This document shows positions 39,761 to 50,336 of a DNA stretch of 64,000 nucleotides, piece by piece. Origin of the DNA: Calliphora vicina. Taxonomy: Eukaryota; Arthropoda; Insecta; Diptera; Calliphoridae. Made by a program: the position numbers and the translations under genes. The notes under the pieces were generated by a model. The model had not been told where the DNA came from. It saw only the letters and a list, made by a program, of their open reading frames with translations, and did not search any database. Every line of letters starts with the position of its first letter. Positions within the stretch are counted from its first letter, which is position 1. Location: NCBI RefSeq assembly GCF_958450345.1, contig NC_088783.1, forward strand, positions 102,915,302 through 102,979,301. The letters are read 5' to 3'.

Positions 39761-39892
39761 TGTTAATGTACAATTAATAAAAAAATATTGTACTTTAATT
39801 GAAAACAACTTTGTATTATAAAATCATAGAAACATTATTGTAAACTGTTTGTTGAATGAAAAAATATTGAAATATAATTTTTCATTACCTCA
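39761..39892 (+). repeat. 3' LTR of the copia element
   Basis: This is the second copy of the 132-bp LTR, preceded by the purine tract GAGAAGGGG. The right boundary CTCA is set by the point where similarity to the 5' LTR ends. Confidence 0.9.
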
Positions 39893-40282
39893 AATAAATT
39901 GAATACAATTAAACGATTTTTATAAAACCACTGCGTGTTTTATTTAATAACTTACATTTACAATAATTATGAGTACAAAATCTAAACGATTTTGTTTTGG
40001 GTCATAGAGTTTGAGAGTTTCCAATTTGTCCAGCCTTTTCCCCCTTCACCCGGCTTACAACTAAACATTATGATACTGTTCATTAACATTGTGTACCAAT
40101 AATTTCTTTTTGAATTTATATGATAGTTCAGAAAATTTTGATATACAGAAAAAGTGATTTTAGCGAAGCCGGTGTTCGATACACCCCAGAGTTTAAAGTC
40201 CCTTCGTCTGGCCTAAGGCCTGCAATACAGAAAATATGAATATTAACATAAACACAAAAAATCCATAGTTTTCTTTAAAATC

Positions 40283-41538
40283 TATATATATAAAAATGAA
40301 ATGGTCCATGTATGTAATGGCATCACGTGAGAGCTATTTGACTGATTTTCAGGAGATGGTTTGTAAAGAAAAAAAATTCGGAAATTTTAATTTTTAATAT
40401 ATTGCGTTCTTTTCACTTCTCACTCTTCTTAATAAGAGACATTTTTTGGAGAAACTTGAAGAGTGTTCGCGGACTATGTCGACATTGGCGGTTAGTCTTG
40501 ACTTCTCAAAAGCCTTTGATACGGTTTGGCAGGAGGGCATTCTCTACAAGATGATGGAATTGGGCTTTGACCGTGCACGAACAAGGGCAAGGCACGAACA
40601 TTTAGGGTGAAGGTAGGGTAGGGGATGTTAAGTCCAGTGCCCGTATTATAGCTACCACTGGGCTCTTTATTGGGTCCTGTATTGTACAACATCTTTGTCT
40701 CGGATATCCTTCTTATGTATGCAGACGACATACTTATTGCTGTCAGTGGCCCAAGAGCTGCTACTCTTAACCGCAGGGTCAATATACTGTCGTCTTGTCA
40801 TGGTCCTGGGATCTGTCCCGATGGCACTTTCCGTAGGCCCTCATGTAGGACCATATATGACTGCGTTGATTTTCCAAGGGTTGACGTTTTTCTTATTGAG
40901 TCTACACTTTGATTCCTGGAGCGGTCTAGTTCGCTGGGGAATAATTTGGTGGCAGATTGCTTCCGAAGGGGTTCTGATCTGGAGACCTTGCATATGAGTC
41001 GCTATATCTCACCGTTAGATCTTTTGGCGTTTAGGAATGGGGGTCTACTATACTGGGATGCAGGCCTCTTATTTTACCATAGGAGGATAAACACCCTTAA
41101 CATATCTGATTTGGAGTATAACAATGAACAGTAGAATCTGAATGTCATCATTTAATATTATTCTTATTTTTATTTTGTTTTCTTTGAGTTTACTTTTCAT
41201 TTTCTGTTACAATAGTTTTAAGCATTATTTAGTTTGTAGTATAGGATTTAAGTTAGATATTAGCAAAGATGAATTTGTTTCTTTTACCTTTTTTTTTTGG
41301 AAATGTAACTTAATTGACAAATATTAATTTTAAGAGTATGTGGCAATGCTGCAATTTTATTTACCAGATGGACTTAATCTTTGATAGGTTCGAGATACGT
41401 CAAGGAAACATGTAATTTAACTTAGTTTAAGAAACACTGTAAAATGATTATATTGGATAATAAATGAAATGAAATGAGAAACTTGAAGAACTACATTAAT
41501 AAATAGCTACCGGGCGAAGCCGGGCGGCCATTTAGTAT
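40283..41538 (+). mobile_element. Non-autonomous Helitron split by a LINE
   Basis: The left end begins TCTATATATATAAAAATGAA followed by ATGGTCCATGTATG, a typical Helitron 5' end. The right end is ACCGGGCGAAGCCGGGCGG followed by TTTAG and T. Between about 40465 and 41475 a LINE is inserted, flanked by GAGAAACTTGAAGA on both sides. The copy at 36290-36404 shows the uninterrupted sequence. Confidence 0.75.
40465..41478 (+). pseudogene. LINE reverse transcriptase remnant inserted in the Helitron
   Basis: Translation shows LAVSLDFSKAFDTVWQEGILYKM near 40480-40555, then GPVLYNIFVSDI and MYADDILIAVSGPRAATL near 40672-40770, with an internal deletion and frame breaks. The 3' part ends in an AAATGAAATGAAATGA tail just before the right target duplication. 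It is a 5'-truncated, internally deleted I/R1-like or jockey-like LINE; the clade is not resolved. Confidence 0.8.
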
Positions 41539-41797
41539 ATTATAAAGTTAAATAAGCGCAAGGATAGAATGTCATATACAAATTTTCTATGTTAATTAAT
41601 ATAACAAAAATTTTAGTTGATTTCTAAGTTTGAAAAATCAACTAAAAATGTTGTTCAATTTCCTTATATTCTTTTATAAATTCTCAGTAATAATGAAGTT
41701 AATTTATATTTTTATTCTTGGACAATTATAAATATATCCAAGTAAAGTTATATTTTTTTATTTTGTAAAGTAATTTATTTTGTAAATAAATAAATTA

Positions 41798-42315
41798 TAA
41801 CGTCTTCTCCCCGGTATTGTTGCTTCGATGACGTTATTCATCAGGATTTTTACCGCAAGTCGGGTGTCATTATAAAGACGTGGTGGATTTATGTTTCGTA
41901 ACATTATGATTACCGATAAGACTTTCAAGTGGATATTGTGAGGCGGTAATGCGGTTAATTCCAGCGAGTTAAAAAACTCGATTGGATAGTTGATGACATC
42001 ATCTTGGGAAGTTATGAAATCTACTGATCTGTACGTCATCAATTTCACTTTGAAACTTAAAATTCAATTCATCGACATCAATGTTTTTCGCAGCCAATAT
42101 AGCACGTCAGCTCAAACTGATGATTTTTATAATTTTGTGCAATATTTGGAAACACCTTTCGGATGAAAGCGACGGGAAATTGAATGCAGCTGGTCGAAAT
42201 GTCAACAGGGATTTTGCCGTTGCCAATGTCCAGCAATTGTTTTTGGAAAATACTTCTTCAGATTGATCGTTCTGCAGGTCGCCACGCATGTTCACTGTCA
42301 ATTTGAGTTTCTTGA
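41798..42315 (-). pseudogene. Helitron Rep/helicase remnant (PIF1-like helicase C-terminus)
   Basis: On the minus strand the frame near 42300-42200 reads VNMRGDLQNDQSEEVFSK. The frame at 42048-41798 reads YRSVDFITSQDDVINYPIEF, then FNSLELTALPPHNIHLKV, then IIMLRNINPPRLYNDTRLAV and LMNNVIEATI. These are the last motifs of the PIF1-like helicase in Helitron proteins (LRNINP..G.cNGTRL). Frame changes separate the blocks, so it is a remnant. The earlier helicase motifs are absent. Confidence 0.85.
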
Positions 42316-43227
42316 CGTATTTTCACAAATCGGACGACTTCAAAAATGCATTAAGCTTAAAAAAATAGCTAATTTGGATGATATAAAATTTTGGATATGA
42401 CTTATTTCCGATTTTGTTTTTATACATATCTTCCAAAACATTAGTTAATAAACTTTCGTCTTCAATTTTATAATAATTCCATTTTGTACATTATTTTCAA
42501 AAGGATTGTTGAAATTTTGAAGGTTGTTGAAATAAATCCAATTCTTCCAATTTTTTTAAAAATGTATATTCCGTGTCTAAATTATCAAAAGTGTTTTTAA
42601 GTAGTTTTAAAATTGGTTCAAGTTCATGGTATGAAAAATTGTAAAAAGGAGTAAAATTTAATTTTGTAATTTCTTCCAATATAACCGAAACATTCTTTCT
42701 ACATATGTAAATTGTTTTTGTTATTCAATGTTAATATAAAATTGCAGACATTTCTCTTTTTTTTAAATTTAAATTTGGTTGGCGGAGTTGAAAACTCTCA
42801 AATAGCCAGGTTATCCCACGTTGATTTTAGTTCCCAGTCGACCTATATCTTCATACAGGAAGCTGGAACTTTAAATCATTTATTCAAAAGTTATGTTATG
42901 AAAACCAAAAACGATTGCATGTGGACAATGCAAACTTCGAGAAACTGTAACGCGGTACAGTTAGACGACGCCAAACATTATCCAATGCGAGAGTGAGCCG
43001 CAAAACTCTCGAAGGCAGCGAAAAAGGGACGGCCTGATTGCCCTTAAGCGATAATGACAATGACGCGCGAACTCAGGAGCTAGGAGTTGGTAGTTGAAGC
43101 ACACTACAGACAATTAAGAAATAATAATTTAAACAAAGGGAGGAGAGGCAGATTACGTTTGAAAAACTGTGGTGGAACACGTATGGACATGATATGGTAT
43201 GCAAAAGGACATGCTAATCTACATACT
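42316..43227. other. Intergenic sequence, nothing firmly recognised
   Basis: A few open frames occur on both strands (for example 42712-42996) but none shows a family signature. Confidence 0.35.
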
Positions 43228-43356
43228 TTTCACTTAACGGAAACATGCATTGTTTGATTATTGGCCGGATTATAACGCCGGATGATGTTTTAATATCAGC
43301 CTCTCGTACACGTTTCTTCCGACCGGCATGTACAGCTTCTATTCGGCCTAACCTCC
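43228..43356 (-). pseudogene. BEL/Pao retrotransposon fragment (DUF5641-like integrase tail)
   Basis: The minus strand reads GRIEAVHAGRKKRVREADI followed by KTSSGVIIRPIIKQCMFPL. This matches the pattern GRV..VHPG.D..VR...V.T..G...RPI.KLC.LP at the end of BEL/Pao polyproteins. No LTR was seen nearby. Confidence 0.65.
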
Positions 43357-43768
43357 AATCGCCCTATCCCGAAAATCGGGATACTACAGTAAATAACAAA
43401 ATTTTTGATATTTTAGGAAGATTTTTGAAGTTCCCAAAATACCTAGAAAATAAATTTCAGCATACTTATAATATTAATATCGCTTCAAATCCAAACGGTG
43501 CCAGATTTTTTTAATTTTAATCAAGGAGCATCAGGGTTCTCTTACATTGACAGTTTAACAACAAGTAGGAGTGTTATATTCTACTGTGCCGAATCTTGTA
43601 AACTCACGTAGTTCAATTTTGGACTATGAACTAAAATCACAAGTCTAATAATTATATTATAACTTTTAAAAACAATATATTTTTTAGTTTATTTCTTAAG
43701 AAATTTTAGCTTAAGCGACAAACCCCTGTCACAAAAAAACAAAAATTTTTCAAAGTGCACTTAATGCT

Positions 43769-44271
43769 ATGTTCACACTTGGGCTTTTAATCGCGTTTAA
43801 TCAAAATTTTGATTAAGTTAATCAAAGCCGTTCACATTACATTTGAGATGATTAAGTTGACACTAAAATGATTAAGTTGACAAATAAAAAAACAACAAAC
43901 AAATTTATATTTCTTTAAGGCATTAAATATGGAAATAAATACTTTATTAAAGATATCAGCAAATTATTTTAAACTTTTTAATAATGAAATTGTGAACATG
44001 ATGGATTATTTAAGGTTTTTAAAAGAAAAAAAAAACTTCTGTCGAAATTTATTTCTCGGTACTACAGTAAAAGGTGGCCGATGCTACATCATCATCAGTT
44101 TGAGGTATGTTCAGTTGATTCTACGTGATTAATGAAGTGATTAAGATTTAATCATGTCAATTTGAAGTGATTAACAAATCATTTAAATGTATGGATAATC
44201 ATCTCGATTTTGAAGTGATTAGAGCTTAATCACGTTTGAGATGATTAACTCTGCAAATGTGAACATAGTAT
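43769..44271. mobile_element. MITE-like element with CTATGTTCACA ends
   Basis: The left end reads CTATGTTCACACTTGGGC and the right end CAAATGTGAACATAG. GATTAAG / CTTAATC motifs recur within ~150 bp of each end. An internal 67-codon frame (43929-44132) has no clear family match. A target duplication was not fixed. Confidence 0.6.
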
Positions 44272-44404
44272 AAGCTAAAATAGTTTTTATTATAAATTGA
44301 TAACAGTACACAGTGTGACCGTCAAAATTTATTAAAAAACGCTATATGAAAAATGTGTCGCTTGAGCTTTTTTTGAGGGAATGGCTAGATATAGTTTTGG
44401 CCAT

Positions 44405-44545
44405 AGAGAATTATACATAGAGACGAGACACTTCGAATTGTCAAACAAAAATACAACAAATCATATGTCTGATACAACAACAAAATACATTGACTAGCAT
44501 GTATTTTGTTGTCAAGAGATAGGTTTTTGACAACAGGCAACGGAA
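44405..44545. mobile_element. CATAGAGACGAGA MITE, copy 2 (truncated)
   Basis: CATAGAGACGAGACACTTCG begins at ~44416 and is followed by TTGTCAAACAAAAATAC and CAAATCATATGTCTGATAC, as in the copy at 23261-23418. The right end is lost and LINE sequence starts at ~44550. Confidence 0.65.
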
Positions 44546-44548
44546 ATG

Positions 44549-45155
44549 GACATTTCGTTAAATGAATCATATATGCCAGATCTTCAATTTGGATTTAAAA
44601 AGGGTCACTCTACAGTTGATGCTTTACTAAAATTTCAAAATGATGTAATCTCGAATCTTCGTAATTGTTTTTGTACAGTAGCAGTTTCATTAGATGTCGA
44701 AAAAGCTTTTGATCATGCATATCACAATGGTATTCTTTTTAAGACGATTGAAGTTGGATTTAGTCCTTGTATTGTTAAACTCTTTCAAAGCTTTTTCACC
44801 ACAAGGAAATTTTGTGTACAATTTAACAGCGATCAATCATATTTCGAAAATATAAATTGCGGGGTACCACAAGGTTCAATTTTGGCTCCACATCTTTATA
44901 ACATTTTCATGTATGATTTTCCTCACAATTTTCCAAATTCAACTGGCATACTTTTATGCAGATGATTCCCTCTTGTATTCTGATAGCGAATCCCCAATTA
45001 ATGCTCTAAGACAGGTGGTTAAAGACCTTCAAAATGTTAAACATTTTTATGATGATTGGGGAATCAAAATTAATACTTCTAAATGTGAAGCAATTTGTCT
45101 TCGTAATGCATCGGGAAAATGTAAGAATTATGTAGAAAAAAGTGGGGTAAGCTAA
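44549..45155 (+). pseudogene. LINE reverse transcriptase remnant
   Basis: The frame reads LQFGFKKGHSTVDALLKF, then VAVSLDVEKAFDHAYHNGIL, then NCGVPQGSILAPHLYNIF. After a frameshift near 44950 the catalytic YFYADDSLLYSD appears, followed by WGIKINTSKCEAICLR. The order matches the palm of a jockey/I-type LINE RT. Both ends are missing. It lies ~0.55 kb from the first odorant-binding protein gene. Confidence 0.88.
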
Positions 45156-45232
45156 TGGAGTTTTAACAATCGTTTTTGCACAGAGCATGATATAACAAAG
45201 TAATGTAGCAAATGTGGTGTAAGTCGAATATA

Positions 45233-45500
45233 AATTAAGGCCCTAATTTTGTAAATCACGTCACCAAAGTGATATTTATGTGCATAGCAAAAACAAAATT
45301 TCACATATTTCAAAAATTTGTTTTTGTTTTATATAGAAATTCTGAACCAAACAAGCGCACCAAAATTAAAGCGTTGATTTTCCTTTCATAATTTGAAAAT
45401 TTTCTACATAAAATGAAAACAAATTTTTAAAATGTGTGAAATTTTGTTTTTGCACATAAATATCACTTTGGTGACGTGATTTACAAAATTATGCCTTAAT
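45233..45500. mobile_element. Foldback MITE with ~70-bp inverted arms
   Basis: The left arm contains TTTTGTAAATCACGTCACCA then AAGTGATATTTATGTGC and ACAAAATTTCACA. The right arm is the reverse complement (TGTGAAATTTTGT, then GCACATAAATATCACTT, then TGGTGACGTGATTTACAAAA). Outer bases are TAAGGC and GCCTTA, consistent with a TA or TTAA target. It lies 200 bp past the stop of the minus-strand OBP gene. Confidence 0.85.
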
Positions 45501-45699
45501 AGTTTGGAGTAACATCACTCAAATATGATTAATAAGATAACAATAAAACATTTTGCTTTAATTGCATTAGGTAACGAAAGGAACTAATTTATTTAAACAA
45601 GAAAAATATACACAGTATTCTTAAATTTCTAAATCTCATTTTTAGCCATTAACAATCCTTGTCGAAATCGAATCTGATTTAAATTCATAGATTTCAGTT

Positions 45700-46434
45700 T
45701 TAAAAGTCTAATTTATCTTTAAGGCCATGGGCTAAAGATTCTTCTTTAAAGCATTTTCCATACTTTTCGGCAGCTTCACAATGGTCAGCTGGTACCTCAA
45801 TGACACTGCAAGCATCAATTATTTCATGAGCAATCTTCATTTTTTCTTCAGCTCCATCTGTATATTTTTCAGCATGTGATGCAGCAACATCTTTCACAAA
45901 TTTACCGTTGTTGTCCATCTGCAAGTGAAAGGAAAGATAAATATAATGATGTGTGCATATTTGGGAAATGATCACCTACCACTTCGTATTTTTTCATGAG
46001 GCATGAACGTAAACATTTGCCTTCCATAGTCGAGGCAGGCTTTTTACCAACTAATTCCTCAACATCAACTGAAAGTATAAAGTAAGCAATTTTGTAAATT
46101 ATATAAATCGCAAATACTAACTTCAGATTTGCAGGTTTTACTTAAACTTTTCTGTATGAAACATTAGAATGAGACAGAAGCAGAACAAATAATAGCAGAA
46201 ATAAATTCTAGTAATTATGAATGTTTTTTAAATATTGCTTCGTAGAATTATTGAAGATTTATTTCGGAATTGTTTTACTTCTTATTAATACATACTATCC
46301 TTTGCTCCAACTTCAGCTTTACAGTCATCCATTTTTGCCATAAATCCGGCAATTGCTTCCTTTTTATCGAATCCTTTTACCAAAGCGGCTCCAAAAACAC
46401 ATAAAATTGCCAAAGTTACGAAAAGTTTTGCCAT
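45700..46434 (-). CDS. Odorant-binding protein, three exons, ~148 aa (OBP-A)
   Basis: Exons are 46434-46296, 46068-45980 and 45918-45700, with GT-AG borders in phases 1 and 0. The signal peptide is MAKLFVTLAILCVFGAALVKG. The mature protein has the six cysteines of classical insect OBPs: C-x26-C-x3-C-x43-C-x9-C-x8-C. Visible pieces are KMDDCKAEVGAKD, GKCLRSCLMKKYEV and DHCEAAEKYGKC. OBPs are small secreted carriers of hydrophobic ligands in sensillum lymph and other fluids. The sequence looks closest to the Obp28a/Obp19d type, by recall only. It is the inverted member of a cluster of three and the most divergent. A TATA box and a shared upstream block lie ahead of it. Confidence 0.92.
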
Positions 46435-46527
46435 TTTGATTTTGTTTTAATTTATAAATATTTAAACAAGTTTAAATTGTTTTATTGTTGTTTGAAAACT
46501 GATGCTTTTTACCAAAAATCTTCATGT

Positions 46528-46534
46528 ATTTATA
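46528..46534 (-). promoter_or_regulatory. TATA box of OBP-A
   Basis: On the minus strand TCATATAAATAC lies ~95 bp before the ATG. The same context (TCATATAAATA) sits at nearly the same distance from the ATG of the other two OBP genes. Confidence 0.7.
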
Positions 46535-46690
46535 TGAAAAATTTAATAATTTAAATTTCATTGTTAAAATATTATCAAATTTCAATTCAATACTTCATAC
46601 AATTCAATATAGCAAATACGTAGTAGACATTTAATTGCATGTATATAGTATGTACGATTGAACGTCTACGGTATAATACTCTTGCATTTG

Positions 46691-46765
46691 TGAAATTATA
46701 CGTTACGCCCGAAATAACTTGTTGCCAAAAACATGATATGACTTTTCATATTAATGACCTTCGAA
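46691..46765 (-). promoter_or_regulatory. Conserved upstream block of OBP-A
   Basis: Read on the minus strand it contains TCGAAGGTCATTAATATG, then TTTTTGGCAACAAG, then ATTTCGGGCGTAAC (46704-46717) and TATAATTTCAC. The same order is seen upstream of OBP-B (50034-50108) and, in part, OBP-C (57915-57985). The core is ~270 bp before the ATG. It may be a shared enhancer, or just unsplit ancestral promoter sequence. Confidence 0.65.
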
Positions 46766-46844
46766 CTTTTGATTTCAAAATATGAATATTAAAAGTGTTT
46801 ATTTAATAACAATAAATTACTTGTTAATTTGAATATAATACCAG

Positions 46845-46952
46845 GGGGGTTACTCCCTAATTCGATTTGAAAGAAAAACTTTTCGAATTACAATGCATTT
46901 AGCACACCTTTTCGAACATTTTCGTATTCGGATTGAGTTACGCAGTAACCCC
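46845..46952. repeat. Short inverted-repeat element (GGGGTTACT ends)
   Basis: GGGGTTACTCCCTAATTCG near 46846 pairs with GAGTTACGCAGTAACCCC near 46952, allowing for mismatches. The interior holds two TTTTCGAA-type motifs. It is possibly a small MITE upstream of OBP-A. Confidence 0.5.
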
Positions 46953-47067
46953 TCAGAACTTTCTAGCAGATTTTACCATTAGAAACAAATTTTCGGTGTA
47001 AACAATGCACAAAAAGTTATCATTTTTATTTATATATTATTTGAATTATATTGAATTAGAATAATAA

Positions 47068-47115
47068 CAAGTAAGAGTGCTATATTCGGCTAAGCCGAAT
47101 CTTATATACCCTTCA
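47068..47115 (+). repeat. TATTCGG..CCGAAT dispersed repeat fragment
   Basis: GTGCTATATTCGGCTAAGCC, followed by GAATCTTATATACCCTTCAC, is another copy of the dispersed repeat seen at 569 and 52678. It is cut by the next element. Confidence 0.6.
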
Positions 47116-47158
47116 CCTTTGTTGTGGATGCATTATTATTTTTTATAATAATTAGTAT

Positions 47159-47803
47159 ATATCGACACCTAAAATGCAAAACAACGTATCATCAAAAAAT
47201 TCGAAATTGATTTTATTATTGATTACGATTAATTACATCATATTACATAGTTATAACCAAAATTGAAACTAAAGTATCATCAAGTATATGATTTTCTTAA
47301 ACAAAATAACATATACGCTTTGAGTAATTAATTAATAAATCGTTTTTACCTTATTTTAGGTAGTATCCTAACTTTTTTTAATAAATTTGTTGCAATTGAA
47401 TATTTTTTGCAGTCTTAATGAAAATTTAATGAAGAACCTTTTTTAGTTTAAAAAAGTAGTTGTTAGTAATTAAAAAAAAATTAAAAAAACATAATACCAT
47501 TAAAAATGTATATATAAACTGCTTTTATTTAAAATAAAAAAATATTTTTATTTAAGTTTTTATTTTTTCATAAAAATTTATATTGATGATACGTTTTTTT
47601 GTTTCAGAAAATAACAATTCAAAAAAACGTAAGTAAAGTGTGCTTTGAAAAAATTAGTTTTTTTTCATAAAATATATTTCTAGATTTGAAAATTTTGTTT
47701 CAATATCTCAAGTAGTTTTCATTTTATATCGTTTTTTGCTTCTCCTATAAACTTATGAAAAGTGATGTTACGTTATTTTGCATTTTAGGTGACGATATGT
47801 AGA
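47159..47803. mobile_element. Inverted-repeat element with ATATCG(A/T)CACC ends
   Basis: The left end reads ATATCGACACCTAAAATGCA and then AAACAACGTA. The right end, reversed, reads ATATCGTCACCTAAAATGCA and then AAATAACGTA. The interior is very AT-rich. A 171-bp element with the same first bases lies at 52122-52292. Confidence 0.75.
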
Positions 47804-47813
47804 TTAGAGTGAC

Positions 47814-48870
47814 AATCAGTTGTATGGAAAAAAAATTTCTGTTAAAATTTTGAAGAGTGCCGGGTGGAACATTGTCTAAAAGTTAAGTGCTGAAAATTTT
47901 AGCCAAATCGGACAACGATTTCTGGACGCGCATGGAGGTCAAAGTTCAGATATATGCTAAATTTTACTATTTATATGGAATAAATAGGTGAAACTCGTTA
48001 ACTTTCTGCATTGTTTTCTAGAAATATGTAGATTTATTTATATTAATGAATATTACATTAAAATTTTTTTTTTGGAAATTGACCCTGTATCTCCTTTGGG
48101 TCAAAATGACCCAAAAACTGTATTATCGCCAAAATTCGGCTACTAAATAAATACTTTTGCAATTGAGTGCAAAAGAATCGAAATGTGTACGTAATTATCG
48201 TTGTAATGAGATATAACTGACAAAATTTGGTTAAAAAATTGTAAAGTTATTACAAATTCGCCAGACCATTAACGGTCTCAAGCCACTTGAACAAGAAATT
48301 TAGGGAAAAAAATTAACATATTTCGAGAAAAATTAAAATAAAAGCTAAGTTTTATTTAAAATATATCCGTATTTACTTGTGTATGAGTTTTTGTCTTCGT
48401 AGGATACCGTTAACCTATTCGCAGATATGGCAAAAAAATGATTTTATTTAACGGCTGTTTCGAATCTCCATTTTTAAATTTTTAAAAATTATGTTAAACA
48501 AATTTCAGAATTATTCGATCATCACATTGGGATTTATTGAGATCATAATAGGGAATAAAAAGATGAAAAATTTATATCAATACCTCTTACAGTTTTCCGT
48601 ACCTGCGATTTAAATTTTGCGATTTTCAAGAAAAACTAATTTTTTGTCCATATTTTGGCGAATGAGGCCAATTTTTTTCATGTTATACATTTTAAGTAAA
48701 ATCTATTCATAATATTATAGCCCTGGTAATTTTAAATATAGTCTGAACGTTTTACTAAAATCGGCTAACGTTAACCTTTAAATCGTGAAGGTCAAAGATC
48801 AAATTTTTCAATATTTGGAATTTCTAATGAAAAGATAGCGAAATGTTATATATTTTGGGCCGATTTTAAT
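47814..48870. mobile_element. Single-arm copy of the GAGTGCTCC-type foldback element
   Basis: It starts TTAGAGTGACAATCAG, then follows the left arm of the 55557-57634 palindrome from about 48170: CGAAATGTGTACGTAATT, CCATTAACG, GGATACCGTTAACCTATTCGC, and TAAATCGTGAAGGTCAAAG at ~48780. The second arm is missing and the first 300 bp are of a different subtype. Confidence 0.65.
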
Positions 48871-48879
48871 GCTTTGTTG

Positions 48880-50030
48880 TTGACAGGGAATGTATTTTAT
48901 ACCACTCTTCCATTATAAAGGCTTTTAGCTGATCTTTACTCGTTATATTGTGCTGCCGAATCTTTATAAAATTAGTACCAAAATATCGTAATTATGATAT
49001 TAATCTTATTTTTTCCATTTTTCCACAACAAACAACTTTCTTTCTTTAGATGTCCCGGTTACTTTTATTGTTTACGTTTTTTGGATTTTTTTTTTAATTT
49101 TGTATGTCAGCTGTTTTTTGTAGTATATTGTATGAAAACATTTTCTACATTTGCGGTGGCACCCAGTTAAAGTCGGTTCAATTTAAAACATACTTTAATT
49201 TTTACTATGGTTGCAAATTAATACAAAGCAGGTTTTTATTTTAAAGTTGTTTTTAAAAAGAACCGACTTTAGTGTTTGACTATGATTATGGGCCTATGTT
49301 TTAAACTTGAAAAATATTTGAAAATATTAAATATTTTTCAAATAAAAAAACATGTGGCTTGAATTTATGTTTCCTTTTTACTGGAGAATGCTATTGAAAC
49401 AAAGTGTAATACAACTGTAATTCAATTGCTTGACTATAATTCAAGCCTTGAATTACACTTGCTTTCAGTTTGAAATCCAGTGAATATGCTTATTGGGACT
49501 TAATTTTCTTGTAACTCGGTCTAGATATAACAATAAATCTCATAGGAAGCGGCCCTTCTATAGAAACTGTATGTATTAGGAAACGACTTTGGTGTGAATT
49601 TTATATCGATTGCCTATATGTATTTATTTCCACTTTCTTTTAAATTCCCCACTATGTCGTTCATCAAAAATGTGCTACGTCTCCAAAGCCGATAATGTTT
49701 GCACTAAAGAATATTAATTTAAAAAATAAAGTTTTATCACATGCCTACTCGTACAAAGTAGGCATGTCTCTATTGAATTTTTATCTTATAAAACATCATA
49801 AGTACCTTGGGTTTTAAAATCACTGTTGCTGTAATTGTGCTCAATACTACAAAAATTAGACTTATAGAAGAATGCCAAACATGTACTTCTCCGCTTTATT
49901 GATAAAGATTGCAAGGTTCTAAAATTTTTATTTTTTTGTATTTTTAGGAACCACCCTAAGCCAATCTATAATTTTTCAACGGATATATATTTCATTTCTG
50001 TCTTCACATCAATTTAAATTTGAAACAAAA
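48880..50030. other. Intergenic region with a small inverted repeat at 49170-49270
   Basis: AAAGTCGGTTC at ~49171 is matched by GAACCGACTTT ending near 49271. Nothing else was recognised, and no gene is supported. Confidence 0.4.
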
Positions 50031-50033
50031 TGT

Positions 50034-50108
50034 ATCGAAGGTCATTCATAAAAATGTCATACTAATTTTTGGGCAAAAAAATATTTCGGGCGTAACCTAT
50101 AATTTCAC
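50034..50108 (+). promoter_or_regulatory. Conserved upstream block of OBP-B
   Basis: It contains TCGAAGGTCATTCATAAAAA, TTTTTGGGCAAAAAAAT and ATTTCGGGCGTAAC (50083-50096), then CTATAATTTCAC. The core ends 241 bp before the OBP-B ATG. See OBP-A and OBP-C for matching blocks. Confidence 0.7.
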
Positions 50109-50243
50109 AGATGAAGTGGTATACAAGTGTAAATGTTTAGACAATCATGCAATTAATTGTCTACAACTAAGTATATATTGTATATTGATAATGCTTAAAA
50201 CTTTTTTAACAATAAGTTTTAAATTAAAAATATTTGTTTATCA

Positions 50244-50250
50244 TATAAAT
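50244..50250 (+). promoter_or_regulatory. TATA box of OBP-B
   Basis: TATAAAT within TTTATCATATAAATAC, 93 bp before the ATG. The same surrounding sequence precedes OBP-C. Confidence 0.7.
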
Positions 50251-50336
50251 ACCTGAACAGATTAATTAAAAAGCATCTATTTTCAATAAACATTCGAACA
50301 ATTTGAGTTGTCTTGTAAAAAAAAATATTAATAAAA

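Larger units (their letters stand above)
36742..39892 (+). mobile_element. Ty1/copia LTR retrotransposon, internally deleted
   Basis: The two 132-bp LTRs (36742-36873 and 39761-39892) begin TGTTAATGTACAATTAATAA and end CATTACCTCA, and differ by only about one or two bases, so the insertion is fairly young. A purine-rich tract GAGAAGGGG directly precedes the 3' LTR. The interior is ~2.9 kb against ~4.5-5 kb for a full copia element. The start of gag and most of the RNase H segment are missing, while integrase is intact and reverse transcriptase mostly so. The flanking bases (ATTAT before, AATAA after) do not match, so there is no clean target duplication. Confidence 0.92.

Noticed and set aside
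43929..44132. 67-codon frame inside the CTATGTTCACA element
   Set aside because: It was considered as a transposase fragment, but there is no catalytic motif or convincing family pattern.
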